Shown here piece after piece: positions 18,467 to 27,508 of a DNA stretch of 64,000 bases. Positions within the stretch are counted from its first letter, which is position 1. Every line of letters begins with the position of its first letter. Under the pieces are notes generated by a model. That model saw only the letters and a program-made list of their open reading frames with translations, was not told the DNA's origin and did no database searches. Location of the stretch: positions 2,852,001 through 2,916,000 of the forward strand of contig NZ_CP031223.1 of the NCBI RefSeq assembly GCF_008973485.1, given 5' to 3'. The stretch comes from Psychrobacillus glaciei. GTDB taxonomy: Bacteria > Bacillota > Bacilli > Bacillales_A > Planococcaceae. The position numbers were made by a program, and so were the translations under genes.

Positions 18467-18791
18467 CGAATACTCTCCTACTTTCATTAAAATATGGAAG
18501 CTTTTCAATTAGTGATCTTGATTCTTCATTGCTGAATTCATGAATCAGTGCATATAGCTTTTTCAATTTTGTGTCGTATTCATCGTTTTCTTCATCTAAA
18601 TGATAGTATCTTATTGGTATATGTGCCCTCCAAAAATTACTTGTTTCAGCACTACTTAATTGGTTAAAGAGCTTTTCAAATACAGGAATAATCTCTCTGT
18701 TTGCGTTTACCTCATATTCCCATGGTGATTCGTCTGGATAAATATACACTTTACGATGCACGATAGAAACGTACACTTTGTTTAAACTCAT
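18459..18791 (-). CDS. Conserved-looking protein of unknown function
   Basis: 110-residue soluble acidic protein beginning MSLNKVYVSIVHRKVYIYPD. ATG 18791 is preferred because AAGGATG lies 7-8 bp upstream; a GTG two codons earlier is too close to it. The N-terminal strand-rich part (VYVSIVHRKVYIYPDESPWE) followed by helical EENDEYDTKLKKLYALIHEF suggests a compact fold. Family not recognised. It overlaps the next small gene by 8 bp. Confidence 0.7.
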   Translation of the reverse strand: MSLNKVYVSIVHRKVYIYPDESPWEYEVNANREIIPVFEKLFNQLSSAETSNFWRAHIPIRYYHLDEENDEYDTKLKKLYALIHEFSNEESRSLIEKLPYFNESRRVFVE

Positions 18792-18827
18792 CTGCACACA
18801 TCCTTTTTAAAGAGTATGCCACCAAAA

Positions 18828-18862
18828 TTAAAAAACATGCACCACATGGGTACATGTTTTTC
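18828..18862 (-). terminator. Terminator of the YjfB-like gene
   Basis: Minus-strand stem AAAAACATG / CATGTTTTT with a 13-nt loop and a T-rich tail. Confidence 0.7.
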
Positions 18863-18899
18863 ACGATTCTTCTAGACTTTAACCATCTTCCATTCGTAC

Positions 18900-19079
18900 T
18901 TATGCTTGAACGTCCACAACTGATCCTTTATAAGGATGAGATGCAGATGCTTGAGGCATGTCCTCTAACATCCCAATTGCAGCTACCGTTCCCATATTCA
19001 TCGCATTTTTAAGAACGCTCATTTGAACAGCTTGTTGTAGCTCCATTAACTGAGAAGACATAATAGAATTGATATCCAT
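18900..19079 (-). CDS. YjfB-family putative motility protein
   Basis: 59-residue protein beginning MDINSIMSSQLMELQQAVQM, resembling the YjfB/putative motility family, which is sigma-D-linked in Bacillus. The helical segment MSVLKNAMNMGTVAAIGMLEDMPQA is typical. ATG 19079 is preferred over 19085 because AAGGAGGT is 6 bp upstream of it but directly abuts the earlier ATG. No direct function is known. No flagellar genes are nearby. Confidence 0.75.
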   Translation of the reverse strand: MDINSIMSSQLMELQQAVQMSVLKNAMNMGTVAAIGMLEDMPQASASHPYKGSVVDVQA

Positions 19080-19134
19080 AGTCATACCTCCTTTTAAGCT
19101 TATTATCGGTTACTTTAGAAAAAGTTGTATGAGA

Positions 19135-19584
19135 TTATTTGTTCGAGTCCCCTAAAAATGCATTGAGCATCCATTGGTGTTTTTCTGTTTTTTGATAAAT
19201 AGCATTAAGAATGTCCTCTGTCATATCATCTTCGTCTTTTGCTGCTTCATCCATTCCTTTTTTTAAAGAAATCATTATTTTATCAAAATCTTTTACAACA
19301 GTTTCAACCATCTGGTCTGCTGTTTCTTTATTGCTCGCTTCTTCCACATCCGATAGCTCTAAATGCTCTTTTAAAGTGCCGACTGGACTAGCCCCTAGTG
19401 TTAAAATACGTTCAGCTAACTCATCCATGTTTAAGGTAGCTTCGTTGTACAATTCCTCAAACTTTGCATGTAATGTAAAAAAAGATGGCCCTTTTACATA
19501 CCAATGATAATTGTGCAATTTTGCGTACATGACTGACCATGAAGCTACCTGCTTGTTTAGTTCTTTATTTAATTCTGCTGACAT
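19135..19584 (-). CDS. Dps-family ferritin-like DNA-protection protein
   Basis: 149-residue Dps/MrgA-type protein; forms dodecamers that oxidise Fe2+ with H2O2 and store iron. Ferroxidase residues are visible: H in KLHNYHWYVKGP, H in TLHAKFEELYNE and D/E in NMDELAERIL. In B. subtilis a dps gene (ytkB) sits near ytkD, so synteny agrees. The initiator is either TTG 19587 (9 bp from GAGGAG) or ATG 19584. Regulation by PerR or sigma-B is usual in the family, but I see no clear PerR box. Confidence 0.93.
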   Translation of the reverse strand: MSAELNKELNKQVASWSVMYAKLHNYHWYVKGPSFFTLHAKFEELYNEATLNMDELAERILTLGASPVGTLKEHLELSDVEEASNKETADQMVETVVKDFDKIMISLKKGMDEAAKDEDDMTEDILNAIYQKTEKHQWMLNAFLGDSNK

Positions 19585-19691
19585 CAATTTGTCACTCTCC
19601 TCAAAAGATTAGTTGTTATTACTTTTCATATACCACTTATTTTCATACAATAAACGTAAGCGAAAACTCAATGAAAGAAGCTGAATAACGT

Positions 19692-19925
19692 ATGAAATAT
19701 ATAATCTTATGGATATTTAAATTCTATCAAAAAATAATTTCCCCTTTAACACCGCCTAGTTGCCGTTTCTATCCAACTTGTTCGCATTACGGTGTAGAGG
19801 CAGTGCAAAAGCACGGTGCAATAAAAGGTGGATACTTAACAATAAGAAGAATATCTAAATGCCACCCTTTTCATGAAGGTGGACTTGACCCTGTTCCAGA
19901 AGAATGGCCTTTGAAGAAAAAATAG
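19692..19925 (+). CDS. yidD: Membrane protein insertion efficiency factor YidD
   Basis: 77-residue UPF0161 protein (B. subtilis YtjA). It has an amphipathic N-terminus ([18 protein letters not shown]) and the family signature [20 protein letters not shown]...[19 protein letters not shown] with three conserved cysteines. It helps YidC/Sec insertion of inner-membrane proteins. Single gene; its stop codon falls in the loop of the downstream terminator. Confidence 0.95.
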   Translation: MKYIILWIFKFYQKIISPLTPPSCRFYPTCSHYGVEAVQKHGAIKGGYLTIRRISKCHPFHEGGLDPVPEEWPLKKK

Positions 19926-19942
19926 CTTCAAAGGTTTTTTTC
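19908..19942 (+). terminator. Terminator of yidD
   Basis: CCTTTGAAG / CTTCAAAGG stem followed by T7; the stem starts inside the last codons of yidD. Confidence 0.9.
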
Positions 19943-19989
19943 TTGCTTTTTTTTATAATGTCTTGTAAGCTTAAAAAGTTAAAAAAATT

Positions 19990-20010
19990 CAAAACGTAAT
20001 CATTACTATT
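19990..20010 (+). promoter_or_regulatory. Zur box upstream of the zinc-binding lipoprotein gene
   Basis: 21-bp near-palindrome with half-sites AAAACGTAAT and ATTACTATTT around one central C. It matches the B. subtilis Zur consensus AAATCGTAAT-n-ATTACGATTT, as remembered, at all but two positions. It lies just upstream of the RBS (AGGAGAT), so Zur with zinc would block transcription. Confidence 0.85.
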
Positions 20011-20024
20011 TAGGAGATGGCAAG

Positions 20025-20978
20025 ATGAAAAGAACACTTTTACTAGCTTTAGTAATTATACTTGCATTATTTACAGCCGCTTGTGGAGATAAAGAAACCA
20101 TAAATGTAGATAAACAAAAAAAAGACAATAAAATACAAATTTATACGACTGTATATCCGCTACAATACTTTGCAGAACGAATTGGTGGCGACGCGGTACA
20201 TGTATCCTCTATATATCCTGCGGGCTCAAACGAACACACATTTGAACCAACTCAAAGAGATATGATGAATCTCGCAGATGCTGACCTGTTTTTCTACATA
20301 GGACTAGGTTTAGAAGGTTTCGTTGAAAATGCGAAAAAAACATTAGAAAATGAACATGTGAAAATGGTTGCAACAGTTGATGCAGTTCCAAAAGACCAGT
20401 TAGAAGCTAACACACATGAGCATGAAGATGAAGGCGAAGAAGAGCACGACCATGGTAAAATAGATCCCCATGTGTGGATTTCTCCACAAATTAGTCAAAG
20501 TTTAGCTTTATCTATCAAAGATTCGCTTGTGAAAGCTGCTCCTGAACAAAAAGAGCAATTTGAAACAAATTATAATGAGTTAATTGCTCAATTAAAACAA
20601 TTAGATGCAAGCTACAAAGAAATGGCACAAAATGCTCCTAATAAAACATTTTTTGTTTCCCATGCAGCCTTTGGTTATTTAGCACATGCGTATGACTTAG
20701 AGCAAATCGCAGTTTCTGGTCTTAATTCGCAAGATGAACCTTCACAAAAAGAGCTAACGAAGATCATTGATTTAGCAAAAGAAAAAGATATTAAATACAT
20801 TTTGTTTGAACAAAACGTTTCTTCCAAACTAACGGAAGTCATTCAAAAAGAAGTCGGTGCTAAAAGCTTAGTATTACACAATTTAGGCGTTCTATCCAAA
20901 AACGATGTTGAATATAATGAAACTTATTTTACATTAATGAACAAAAATTTAGAAACATTAAAAACTGCACTGAATTGA
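20025..20978 (+). CDS. Zinc ABC transporter substrate-binding lipoprotein (ZnuA/AdcA type)
   Basis: 317-residue cluster A-I metal-binding protein anchored outside the membrane. The lipobox ends at C20 (LFTAAC). Zinc ligands are expected from SNEHTFEPTQ, KIDPHVWISP and FVSHAAFGYLA, and a His/Glu-rich loop THEHEDEGEEEHDHG sits before the second histidine, typical of zinc rather than manganese proteins. A Zur box overlaps its promoter region. No ATPase or permease genes are adjacent, so it must use a transporter encoded elsewhere. A bidirectional terminator follows. Confidence 0.9.
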   Translation: MKRTLLLALVIILALFTAACGDKETINVDKQKKDNKIQIYTTVYPLQYFAERIGGDAVHVSSIYPAGSNEHTFEPTQRDMMNLADADLFFYIGLGLEGFVENAKKTLENEHVKMVATVDAVPKDQLEANTHEHEDEGEEEHDHGKIDPHVWISPQISQSLALSIKDSLVKAAPEQKEQFETNYNELIAQLKQLDASYKEMAQNAPNKTFFVSHAAFGYLAHAYDLEQIAVSGLNSQDEPSQKELTKIIDLAKEKDIKYILFEQNVSSKLTEVIQKEVGAKSLVLHNLGVLSKNDVEYNETYFTLMNKNLETLKTALN

Positions 20979-20983
20979 ATAAG

Positions 20984-21020
20984 AAAACGCCACTTTTAAC
21001 TTTAAAAGGTGGCGTATTTC
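20984..21020. terminator. Bidirectional terminator after the zinc lipoprotein gene
   Basis: CGCCAC-t-TTTTAA / TTAAAA-GGTGGCG hairpin with A/T runs on both sides. Confidence 0.8.
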
Positions 21021-21040
21021 AATTAATATCTAATTTGTAT

Positions 21041-21134
21041 CATTTGGTCGCTTACATATTTGAATTGGTTGCTCTCAGTACGAAATTAGTTGCTTTCAAA
21101 TCCATTTGGTTGCTTTGACGCATTGTTTGGTCTC
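21041..21134. repeat. Short tandem word array (TTGGTTGCT, ~21-bp period)
   Basis: The word TTGGTTGCT or a close variant begins at 21044, 21065, 21086, 21106 and 21127, spacings 21, 21, 20 and 21 bp, with unrelated sequence between. It lies between the convergent zinc lipoprotein gene and menE. Confidence 0.8.
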
Positions 21135-21143
21135 CCTTAGGAT

Positions 21144-22577
21144 TTATTTCATTTCTTGCACATATTTAAATAACTCTCTGCGCATTAGCTTATTCGATGC
21201 ATTTCTTGGCAGTTGCTCCATAAAGTAATAGATAACTGGTTGTTTATAAGAAGCCATTTCCGTTTTCATAAATGCTTTTAACGCTTCTTCACTTACTTCT
21301 TCCTTTAACACAATAAATGCGACAGGAACTTGTCCCCATTTGTCGTCTTGCTTTCCAACAACACCCGCTTCTTTCACCGCTGAGTGCTTGACTAATGCTT
21401 GTTCTACTTCTGCAGGATAGATATTTTCACCACCGGAAATGATTAAATCAGAACGGCGATCTACTACAAATAAATACCCTTCTTCATCGATATATCCCAT
21501 ATCCCCCGTGTGGAGCCAACCGTCTACTAAAGGATTTTTCAACTCAGCTGCACCTACATACCCCATTGTCACATGTGGACCCTTAATACAAATCTCACCT
21601 ATTTTCTCTGCTCCATTAATCCGAACGTCTGCAAAGAAAAGGGGTTTACCCGCAGAGCCTAATTTTCGAATAGCATCTTCGCTCGATAAGGTCGTTGTCT
21701 GAGAAGCAGTTTCTGTCATTCCATATGTTTGTAGCACAGGAATATTTCGTTGAATTGCTCTTTCTAAATAATTTAACGGAACTGGTCCCCCACCTACTAG
21801 CATTGATTGAAACGTATTTGGAAAGGATATATTTCTTTCTTCTAGAACCGAAATCATTCTTTCTAGTGTAACTGCAACGACAGACATTCTAGTAACTGTT
21901 CCACTCATTATTTCTTCCACTGCTTTTTCCGCATCAAACTTTGTATGAAGATTCACTGTCATCCCATACAAAACAGAACGCATTAATATGGAAAAACCAC
22001 TAATATGAAACAACGGAACTGTACATAACCAGCAATCATTTGGTTGAACTCCTAAGTTAAGTGCAGAGCCAGTTGCATTCATCACATGATTTTCGAGTGA
22101 TTGCCGAACCCCTTTTGGATGTCCGGTCGTTCCGGATGTATACATAATCGTGATGGTTCGATTTTTTGGCCACTCTTTTTCTACTTCGAATGTAGTTCTT
22201 TCCACCAAGTTGAGCAATTCAAATGAAAGCCTATTAGGAAAAGTTAAACTTCTTTTTTCCACACTATCGACTAATAAATAATCGGCATTGCTGTCCAGTA
22301 ATTGATAACGCAACTCTTCCTCAGTTAAACGCTCATTTAACATAACTAACTCACAACCAAGCTGTATGCACCCGTGTATCGCAATGACTAATTGTGCATC
22401 AGATGAAGCTAAAATGGCAATTCTCATTCCAAATTTTATACCTTTTGTATATAGTTTTTCTGCAAATTCATCGACTTCATCAGACAGTTGTTCAAATGTC
22501 CATGCTTTCTCGTTAAACCTTAAAGCAATTCGATTTGGTGTTAGACTTACACGTTTTACTAATAAATTCGGATACAA
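21144..22577 (-). CDS. menE: o-Succinylbenzoate-CoA ligase
   Basis: ANL-superfamily adenylating enzyme of 477 residues that activates o-succinylbenzoate with ATP and CoA in menaquinone synthesis. Motifs: TIMYTSGTTGHPKGVRQS (P-loop-like A3, near residue 146), LQTYGMTETASQT, GWLHTGDMGYIDEEGYLFVVDRRSD (A7/A8) and the C-terminal lysine in ASNKLMRRELF. TTG 22577 is the start (AAGGAG 9 bp upstream). It is the last gene of the men cluster, separated from menB by a hairpin that could act as an attenuator. Confidence 0.95.
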   Translation of the reverse strand: MYPNLLVKRVSLTPNRIALRFNEKAWTFEQLSDEVDEFAEKLYTKGIKFGMRIAILASSDAQLVIAIHGCIQLGCELVMLNERLTEEELRYQLLDSNADYLLVDSVEKRSLTFPNRLSFELLNLVERTTFEVEKEWPKNRTITIMYTSGTTGHPKGVRQSLENHVMNATGSALNLGVQPNDCWLCTVPLFHISGFSILMRSVLYGMTVNLHTKFDAEKAVEEIMSGTVTRMSVVAVTLERMISVLEERNISFPNTFQSMLVGGGPVPLNYLERAIQRNIPVLQTYGMTETASQTTTLSSEDAIRKLGSAGKPLFFADVRINGAEKIGEICIKGPHVTMGYVGAAELKNPLVDGWLHTGDMGYIDEEGYLFVVDRRSDLIISGGENIYPAEVEQALVKHSAVKEAGVVGKQDDKWGQVPVAFIVLKEEVSEEALKAFMKTEMASYKQPVIYYFMEQLPRNASNKLMRRELFKYVQEMK

Positions 22578-22597
22578 AGTATTCGTCTCCTTTAGAT

Positions 22598-22627
22598 AAA
22601 AAAGCCGCCCTATAAAAGGACAGCTTT
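22598..22627 (-). terminator. Intercistronic terminator-like hairpin between menB and menE
   Basis: Minus-strand AAAGCTGTCC / GGGCGGCTTT, a 10-bp stem with two G-U pairs and a 7-nt loop, followed by TTTTTT. It may lower menE expression relative to menB or end the upstream operon. Confidence 0.75.
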
Positions 22628-22650
22628 CTCAAAATTCATTGATGCAATAA

Positions 22651-23469
22651 TCACGGAAAACGTGGGAATTGGCCGAAATCAGGCTTACGTTTTTCTTTGA
22701 ATGAATCGCGACCTTCTTTTGCTTCATCTGTTGTGTAATATAGAAGTGTTGCGTCTCCAGCCAATTGTTGAAGACCTGCTAAACCATCCGTATCTGCGTT
22801 CATAGCAGCTTTTAAGAAACGAAGTGCAGTTGGGCTCATTTCAAGCATTTCTTCACACCACTGTACCGTTTCGTCCTCTAATTGTGCATAAGGAACTACC
22901 GTATTGACTAAGCCCATATCAAGCGCTTGTTGAGAGTCGTATTGACGGCATAAATACCAAATTTCTCGCGCTTTTTTATGTCCGATAATACGCGCCAAAT
23001 AACCTGAACCATATCCAGCATCAAACGAACCAACTCTAGGACCTGTTTGACCAAATTTCGCGTTGTCTGCAGCAATTGTCAAGTCACAAACAACGTGAAG
23101 TACATGTCCCCCACCGATTGCATAACCGGCTACCATCGCTACAACTGGTTTTGGAATTACACGAATTAATCGTTGTAAATCTAGTACATTTAAACGAGGA
23201 ATTTCATCTTCTCCAACGTATCCACCATGTCCACGTACTTTTTGGTCTCCACCAGAACAGAATGCATGCTCCCCTTCACCAGTCAAGATGATGGTACCTA
23301 CATTTTTGTCATCACGCGCGCGTGAAAATGCATCAATCATTTCCATTACTGTTTTTGGGCGAAATGCATTTCGTACTTCCGGACGGTTAATCGTCACTTT
23401 TGCAATCCCATTATAAAACTCATACTTAATATCTTCATATGTATGTAAGGTTGTCCATTCACGAGTCAT
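22651..23469 (-). CDS. menB: 1,4-dihydroxy-2-naphthoyl-CoA synthase
   Basis: Crotonase-fold enzyme of 272 residues that closes the second ring of the naphthoquinone. Signatures: [34 protein letters not shown] (oxyanion hole and active-site loop), [20 protein letters not shown] and [16 protein letters not shown]. Ends with the typical [14 protein letters not shown] good RBS (AAAGGAGGAATAAGG) precedes ATG. It follows menH by 2 bp. Confidence 0.97.
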   Translation of the reverse strand: MTREWTTLHTYEDIKYEFYNGIAKVTINRPEVRNAFRPKTVMEMIDAFSRARDDKNVGTIILTGEGEHAFCSGGDQKVRGHGGYVGEDEIPRLNVLDLQRLIRVIPKPVVAMVAGYAIGGGHVLHVVCDLTIAADNAKFGQTGPRVGSFDAGYGSGYLARIIGHKKAREIWYLCRQYDSQQALDMGLVNTVVPYAQLEDETVQWCEEMLEMSPTALRFLKAAMNADTDGLAGLQQLAGDATLLYYTTDEAKEGRDSFKEKRKPDFGQFPRFP

Positions 23470-23471
23470 CC

Positions 23472-24293
23472 TTATTCCTCCTTTAAAATAATATCCTTTA
23501 CTATTGTAGCAAACAATTCGGGATTTTCCACATGAATTGCATGTCCCGCATTACTAACATGCACGTGCTTACCATCTGGAAGAAGTTTTTTCATTTCCAA
23601 AGCAATCTCATAAAATTTTCGATCTAACTCACCAGTAACTAAAGTAGTGGCAACTTTCATAACTTCTAGATTACCCCAGTAAGAAGGTTGTATTCCTGTA
23701 CTAAACCCTTTCAAGCTGTTAGATAGTCCCACTTCGGATCCTGCAAGTCTTTCCAACCGAATAGCCTGCTGTTTTTCGATTGATAAGCTTTTTTGCGAAT
23801 GAAATAAAGGTATGTCTTCCCAAAAATCGACGAAGGCAGAAATTCCTTCCTTTACTATTCTTTCTGCAAGCAATTCATCCGCCTGTTTTCTTTCTACACG
23901 AGCTTCTTCATTTGCTAAGCCAGGAGAACTACTCTCAAGAATTAACTTGTCTATGGGATATTTAGAAGCGTAAGCAAGTGCCAATCGCCCCCCCATAGAA
24001 TAACCGACGAGCGTAAAATGACTCCATCCCAATAATTGAAATAACTTATGCATGTCTTCTATTTGTTCTTCGACATAATAGTGAGTAAAATCGGTTGGCT
24101 TAGATGTATGCCCATGACCAATTAAATCTATTGTTAGTATCTCCACTGAGGATGGAAGAAATGTGATTACCTCGTCCCAAGTAGTACTGGAGCCAGTAAA
24201 CCCATGAAGGAATACAACTTTTTCTTCTGCTCCAATATTATATCTCTTTACATGCATAGTTATATTACGAACTTTTACATTTAAACTTTCCAA
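23472..24293 (-). CDS. menH: 2-succinyl-6-hydroxy-2,4-cyclohexadiene-1-carboxylate synthase
   Basis: Alpha/beta-fold lyase of the menaquinone pathway that removes pyruvate from SEPHCHC. Motifs: [17 protein letters not shown] (oxyanion region), [15 protein letters not shown] (nucleophile serine), [12 protein letters not shown] (substrate-binding) and [14 protein letters not shown] (histidine). The start is uncertain: TTG 24293 has GAGGAG 11 bp upstream and gives the usual N-terminus length (273 residues), while an ATG at 24257 lacks an RBS. It overlaps the end of menD by about 13 bp, so the two are coupled. Confidence 0.9.
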   Translation of the reverse strand: MESLNVKVRNITMHVKRYNIGAEEKVVFLHGFTGSSTTWDEVITFLPSSVEILTIDLIGHGHTSKPTDFTHYYVEEQIEDMHKLFQLLGWSHFTLVGYSMGGRLALAYASKYPIDKLILESSSPGLANEEARVERKQADELLAERIVKEGISAFVDFWEDIPLFHSQKSLSIEKQQAIRLERLAGSEVGLSNSLKGFSTGIQPSYWGNLEVMKVATTLVTGELDRKFYEIALEMKKLLPDGKHVHVSNAGHAIHVENPELFATIVKDIILKEE

Positions 24294-25993
24294 ATCAAGT
24301 CTAGCTCCTCTGAAATCGCTGTCCATAATTTTCGATGTGTTTCCGTATTCACTTGCCGATTCGTAAACACTTCAATAATACGAACATCTTTCATCTTCTG
24401 CTGATTCAATACACGAACGAATTGTTCTTTTGAATGAACTGTATCATATTGTGCATCGTACATAGCAGCTATATGTGAAAATTCTAAGCCCGTAGGTGTT
24501 CCAAATAGGTGCTCAAAGTAAGTTGTTTCACTCGATTGAGGTAAATAAGAAAAAATACCGCCACCATCATTGTTCATAATGACAATCGTTAAATCGGTTT
24601 GCTGAAATCTACTTACAATCAAACCATTTACATCATGTAAGAATGCTAAATCCCCAATGAGTAAATAACCAGGACGTTTAGTTGCTGCTTGAACACCAAG
24701 TGCAGTAGAAACAACACCGTCTATACCGTTCGTTCCTCTGTTGGCATATATTTGGATATCCTTCGTAGTTTTATTGTAAAATGTATCTACATCACGAATC
24801 GGCATACTACTACTTGCAAATAAATCCACACCATTTGATAGTGTTTCAAATAAAGTAGCTGCGAGTGCGCCTTCGTCCTCTTCCACTTCCATATAAGCTT
24901 GAACATGTTTTGTAGCGATATCGTTCGCTTTTGTCCAATTTTCTAAATAGCTGGATGATTGTTTTTCTTCGATTGGAATCCATAAAGAAGTAGCACCAAC
25001 TTGAATATGGTGGGTAACGATATGCAAAGAGTCACGGAAAATAGGACTTTCATCTACAGCGATAAAAACGGTCGGTTTACATGCTTTTAAAAATTGTGTG
25101 AGCGGTTTAGAAACAGGTTGTGCACCAAAACGAACGACAACATCTGGAACAACAAAGTCTTTAAATGCATTTTCTTTTAAAATCGCATCATACTGATCAA
25201 TACATAAAGGCAAACAATCTTCTGGAACTGAACAACGTAAATTAGACAAAGGATCTGCTAATATCGGCCATTGAACCTCTCTTGCAAACTCCCAAAAACC
25301 CGCCGTTGTTGGAAGTGAATCACCAACAATGATTAACCCTTTCTCATTCGTTTGCAATAAATCCTTGTACCAGCCAATAAACTCCACACTAGGCACAAGT
25401 TGCCCCATTTCCGTCTGACTTACCTGCACTACAGGATGTTGCTGCTCCATATTAATCAGAAGAGGCTCACGGAATGGTACATTAATATGAACCGGTCCCA
25501 TAGGCAAGGCTTTTGCTGTCGTAATGGCACGATGAATATGACGTTCGATAAAAGGTAAACTTTCATCATTATCCTCTGGGATAGGAAAATCTACAGACCA
25601 TTTCACATGCTTTCCAAACAAATGGACTTGATCAATCGCTTGAGGTGCGCCAACTTCCCGTAGTTCATGCGGACGATCTGCTGTAATAACAAGTAATGGA
25701 ACACGGGCATAATAAGCCTCTACAATAGCAGGGAAGAAATTCGCTGCAGCTGTCCCTGATGTACATAGTAAAACAACTGGCAATTTTTTTGCTTTCGCGA
25801 TTCCTAATGCAAAGAATGCCGCTGATCGCTCATCGATTTGACGATAAAAATGAAATCCTTCACTTTTTGCAAAAGCATACGCAAGTGGTGTTGATCTTGA
25901 TCCAGGGCAGATGACGACATCTTCCACACCAGCTTGCTTTACTGTTTCAACGAATTGATTGACATATGACGTCAAATAAGCGCTATTATTCAT
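24281..25993 (-). CDS. menD: SEPHCHC synthase (MenD)
   Basis: Thiamine-diphosphate enzyme of 570 residues that joins isochorismate and 2-oxoglutarate. Shows VEDVVICPGSRSTPLAYAF near residue 22, the catalytic-glutamate region FYRQIDERSAAFFALGIAKA (E near 56), CTSGTAAANFFPAIVEA and the ThDP/Mg site GDLAFLHDVNGL followed by NNDGGGIFSYLPQ. Start ATG 25993 overlaps the menF stop by 8 bp and uses GGAGGGAAT within the menF end. Belongs to menF-menD-menH-menB-menE. Confidence 0.97.
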   Translation of the reverse strand: MNNSAYLTSYVNQFVETVKQAGVEDVVICPGSRSTPLAYAFAKSEGFHFYRQIDERSAAFFALGIAKAKKLPVVLLCTSGTAAANFFPAIVEAYYARVPLLVITADRPHELREVGAPQAIDQVHLFGKHVKWSVDFPIPEDNDESLPFIERHIHRAITTAKALPMGPVHINVPFREPLLINMEQQHPVVQVSQTEMGQLVPSVEFIGWYKDLLQTNEKGLIIVGDSLPTTAGFWEFAREVQWPILADPLSNLRCSVPEDCLPLCIDQYDAILKENAFKDFVVPDVVVRFGAQPVSKPLTQFLKACKPTVFIAVDESPIFRDSLHIVTHHIQVGATSLWIPIEEKQSSSYLENWTKANDIATKHVQAYMEVEEDEGALAATLFETLSNGVDLFASSSMPIRDVDTFYNKTTKDIQIYANRGTNGIDGVVSTALGVQAATKRPGYLLIGDLAFLHDVNGLIVSRFQQTDLTIVIMNNDGGGIFSYLPQSSETTYFEHLFGTPTGLEFSHIAAMYDAQYDTVHSKEQFVRVLNQQKMKDVRIIEVFTNRQVNTETHRKLWTAISEELDLIWKV

Positions 25994-27347
25994 TCATATT
26001 CCCTCCAAGTGTCCGAAGCATTGGTCGAAACTTCACGCGTGTTTCTTCAAATTCTTCTAAAGAGGAGGACTCGGCAACGATTCCACCGCCCGCATATAAA
26101 TAAGCATGTTCATTTTCCAATAAAGCAGAGCGAATTCCAACCGCAAATTCTCCATCGCCCTCTGTATCTATCCAACCTATAGGTGCTGCATAATACCCAC
26201 GATTCATTTGCTCGGATTCTCTAATGATGGCAACCGCTTCTTCTCTTGGCTCACCACCCATTGCTGGAGTCGGATGTAAGGCTTCTACCAACTGAAAAAG
26301 TGATGCAGAATTTTTTAATTGACCTTGTATTGGCGTATGCAAATGCTGGATGTCTCTTATTTTAAGTAGTTTAGGTCTAGAGGGAACTTTCACTTCATCA
26401 CAATATTGCTCAAAGACTTTATTAATCATATCCACGACGTATTTATGCTCTGCTAAATTTTTCGGATCAGCTAATAAACTTTCACCAAGTTGTCTATCCT
26501 CAATTGACGTTTCACCGCGTTTAATAGAACCTGCAATTCCTGCCGAGAGTGCCTCTCCATGCTCAACCTTTACTAAGCGTTCAGGTGTGGCACCAAAAAA
26601 TAATTTATCGTCTCTCTCTAATCCAAATAAATAGCTTTCAGGTTGCTCTATGGAAGTATTATAAAGAACACTTGCAGAAGAAAAAACATCATCAAATGTA
26701 AGTTTTAAAGAACGTCCTATTACGACTTTTTTGACTTCATTTTCCTGAATTCTTTTCGTAACATCTTCTACTGCTTGTAAATATTTTTCTTTTAATCGAT
26801 CTTCTCTTTCAACTAATTTAGACTTAGCATGATTTTTTAATTCTTTTACTTGAGACGTGTGTATTAACGCATCTCTTTCGATTCGAAGTTGTTCAAACGT
26901 ATCCATACTATTTTCTTCATCCGTTATTAAATGAATACTGACAAACGCTTGTTCATTTCGAATAACTAATTGAAAAGTAGATAATGTAAAAAATGCAGAA
27001 GGGAATGTATCCCACTCTGAAGAGATTCTATTGAATGGATCAAAGGAAAACCCACCAAAAAGAATCGGTGATACATCCGCTTTTTCCTTTAAAGATAACT
27101 GACATAACTCTTTCCATTTTGAAGCAATATCCTGATATCTATTCTCTTCAAGCTCATTGGCAATTGTATGAGCATGTCCTAATCCAACTAATGTAAAAGT
27201 CTTCTCTTTATTTTGCCAGAAAAACCGTTTACCTTTATAGTTTTCATCTCCTGCCGCAAAAAAAGCATGAGCGGATAATCTCGATACCTCTATTGTTTCC
27301 GTATAAAAACGTAATGTTGACTTCTTTTGGCCGGTGGTGTTCGGCAT
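25986..27347 (-). CDS. menF: Isochorismate synthase, menaquinone-specific
   Basis: Chorismate-using enzyme of 453 residues that feeds the men pathway. The C-terminal two thirds carry the family motifs: KKVVIGRSLKL, FFGATPERLVKVEHGEALSAGIAGS, HLHTPIQGQLK, LHPTPAMGGEPREEA and APIGWIDTEGDGEFAVGIRSAL with the Mg-binding glutamates. It is first in the leftward men operon and divergent from menA. RBS GGAGGTAATATAT before ATG. A siderophore-type isochorismate synthase is unlikely given the neighbours. Confidence 0.96.
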   Translation of the reverse strand: MPNTTGQKKSTLRFYTETIEVSRLSAHAFFAAGDENYKGKRFFWQNKEKTFTLVGLGHAHTIANELEENRYQDIASKWKELCQLSLKEKADVSPILFGGFSFDPFNRISSEWDTFPSAFFTLSTFQLVIRNEQAFVSIHLITDEENSMDTFEQLRIERDALIHTSQVKELKNHAKSKLVEREDRLKEKYLQAVEDVTKRIQENEVKKVVIGRSLKLTFDDVFSSASVLYNTSIEQPESYLFGLERDDKLFFGATPERLVKVEHGEALSAGIAGSIKRGETSIEDRQLGESLLADPKNLAEHKYVVDMINKVFEQYCDEVKVPSRPKLLKIRDIQHLHTPIQGQLKNSASLFQLVEALHPTPAMGGEPREEAVAIIRESEQMNRGYYAAPIGWIDTEGDGEFAVGIRSALLENEHAYLYAGGGIVAESSSLEEFEETRVKFRPMLRTLGGNMNE

Positions 27348-27508
27348 ATATATTACCTCCGTATAAATAACCTTTAAAATAAATAATGTATCTTATCTCT
27401 AAAATACTCTACCTTTAATCATACATCTTTCTGCGATTTTCGGCACACATTTAGGAGCGAAACTATGCTAAAATTGATATTGATTCTTTTAAAGGAGAGA
27501 AAAAACCT

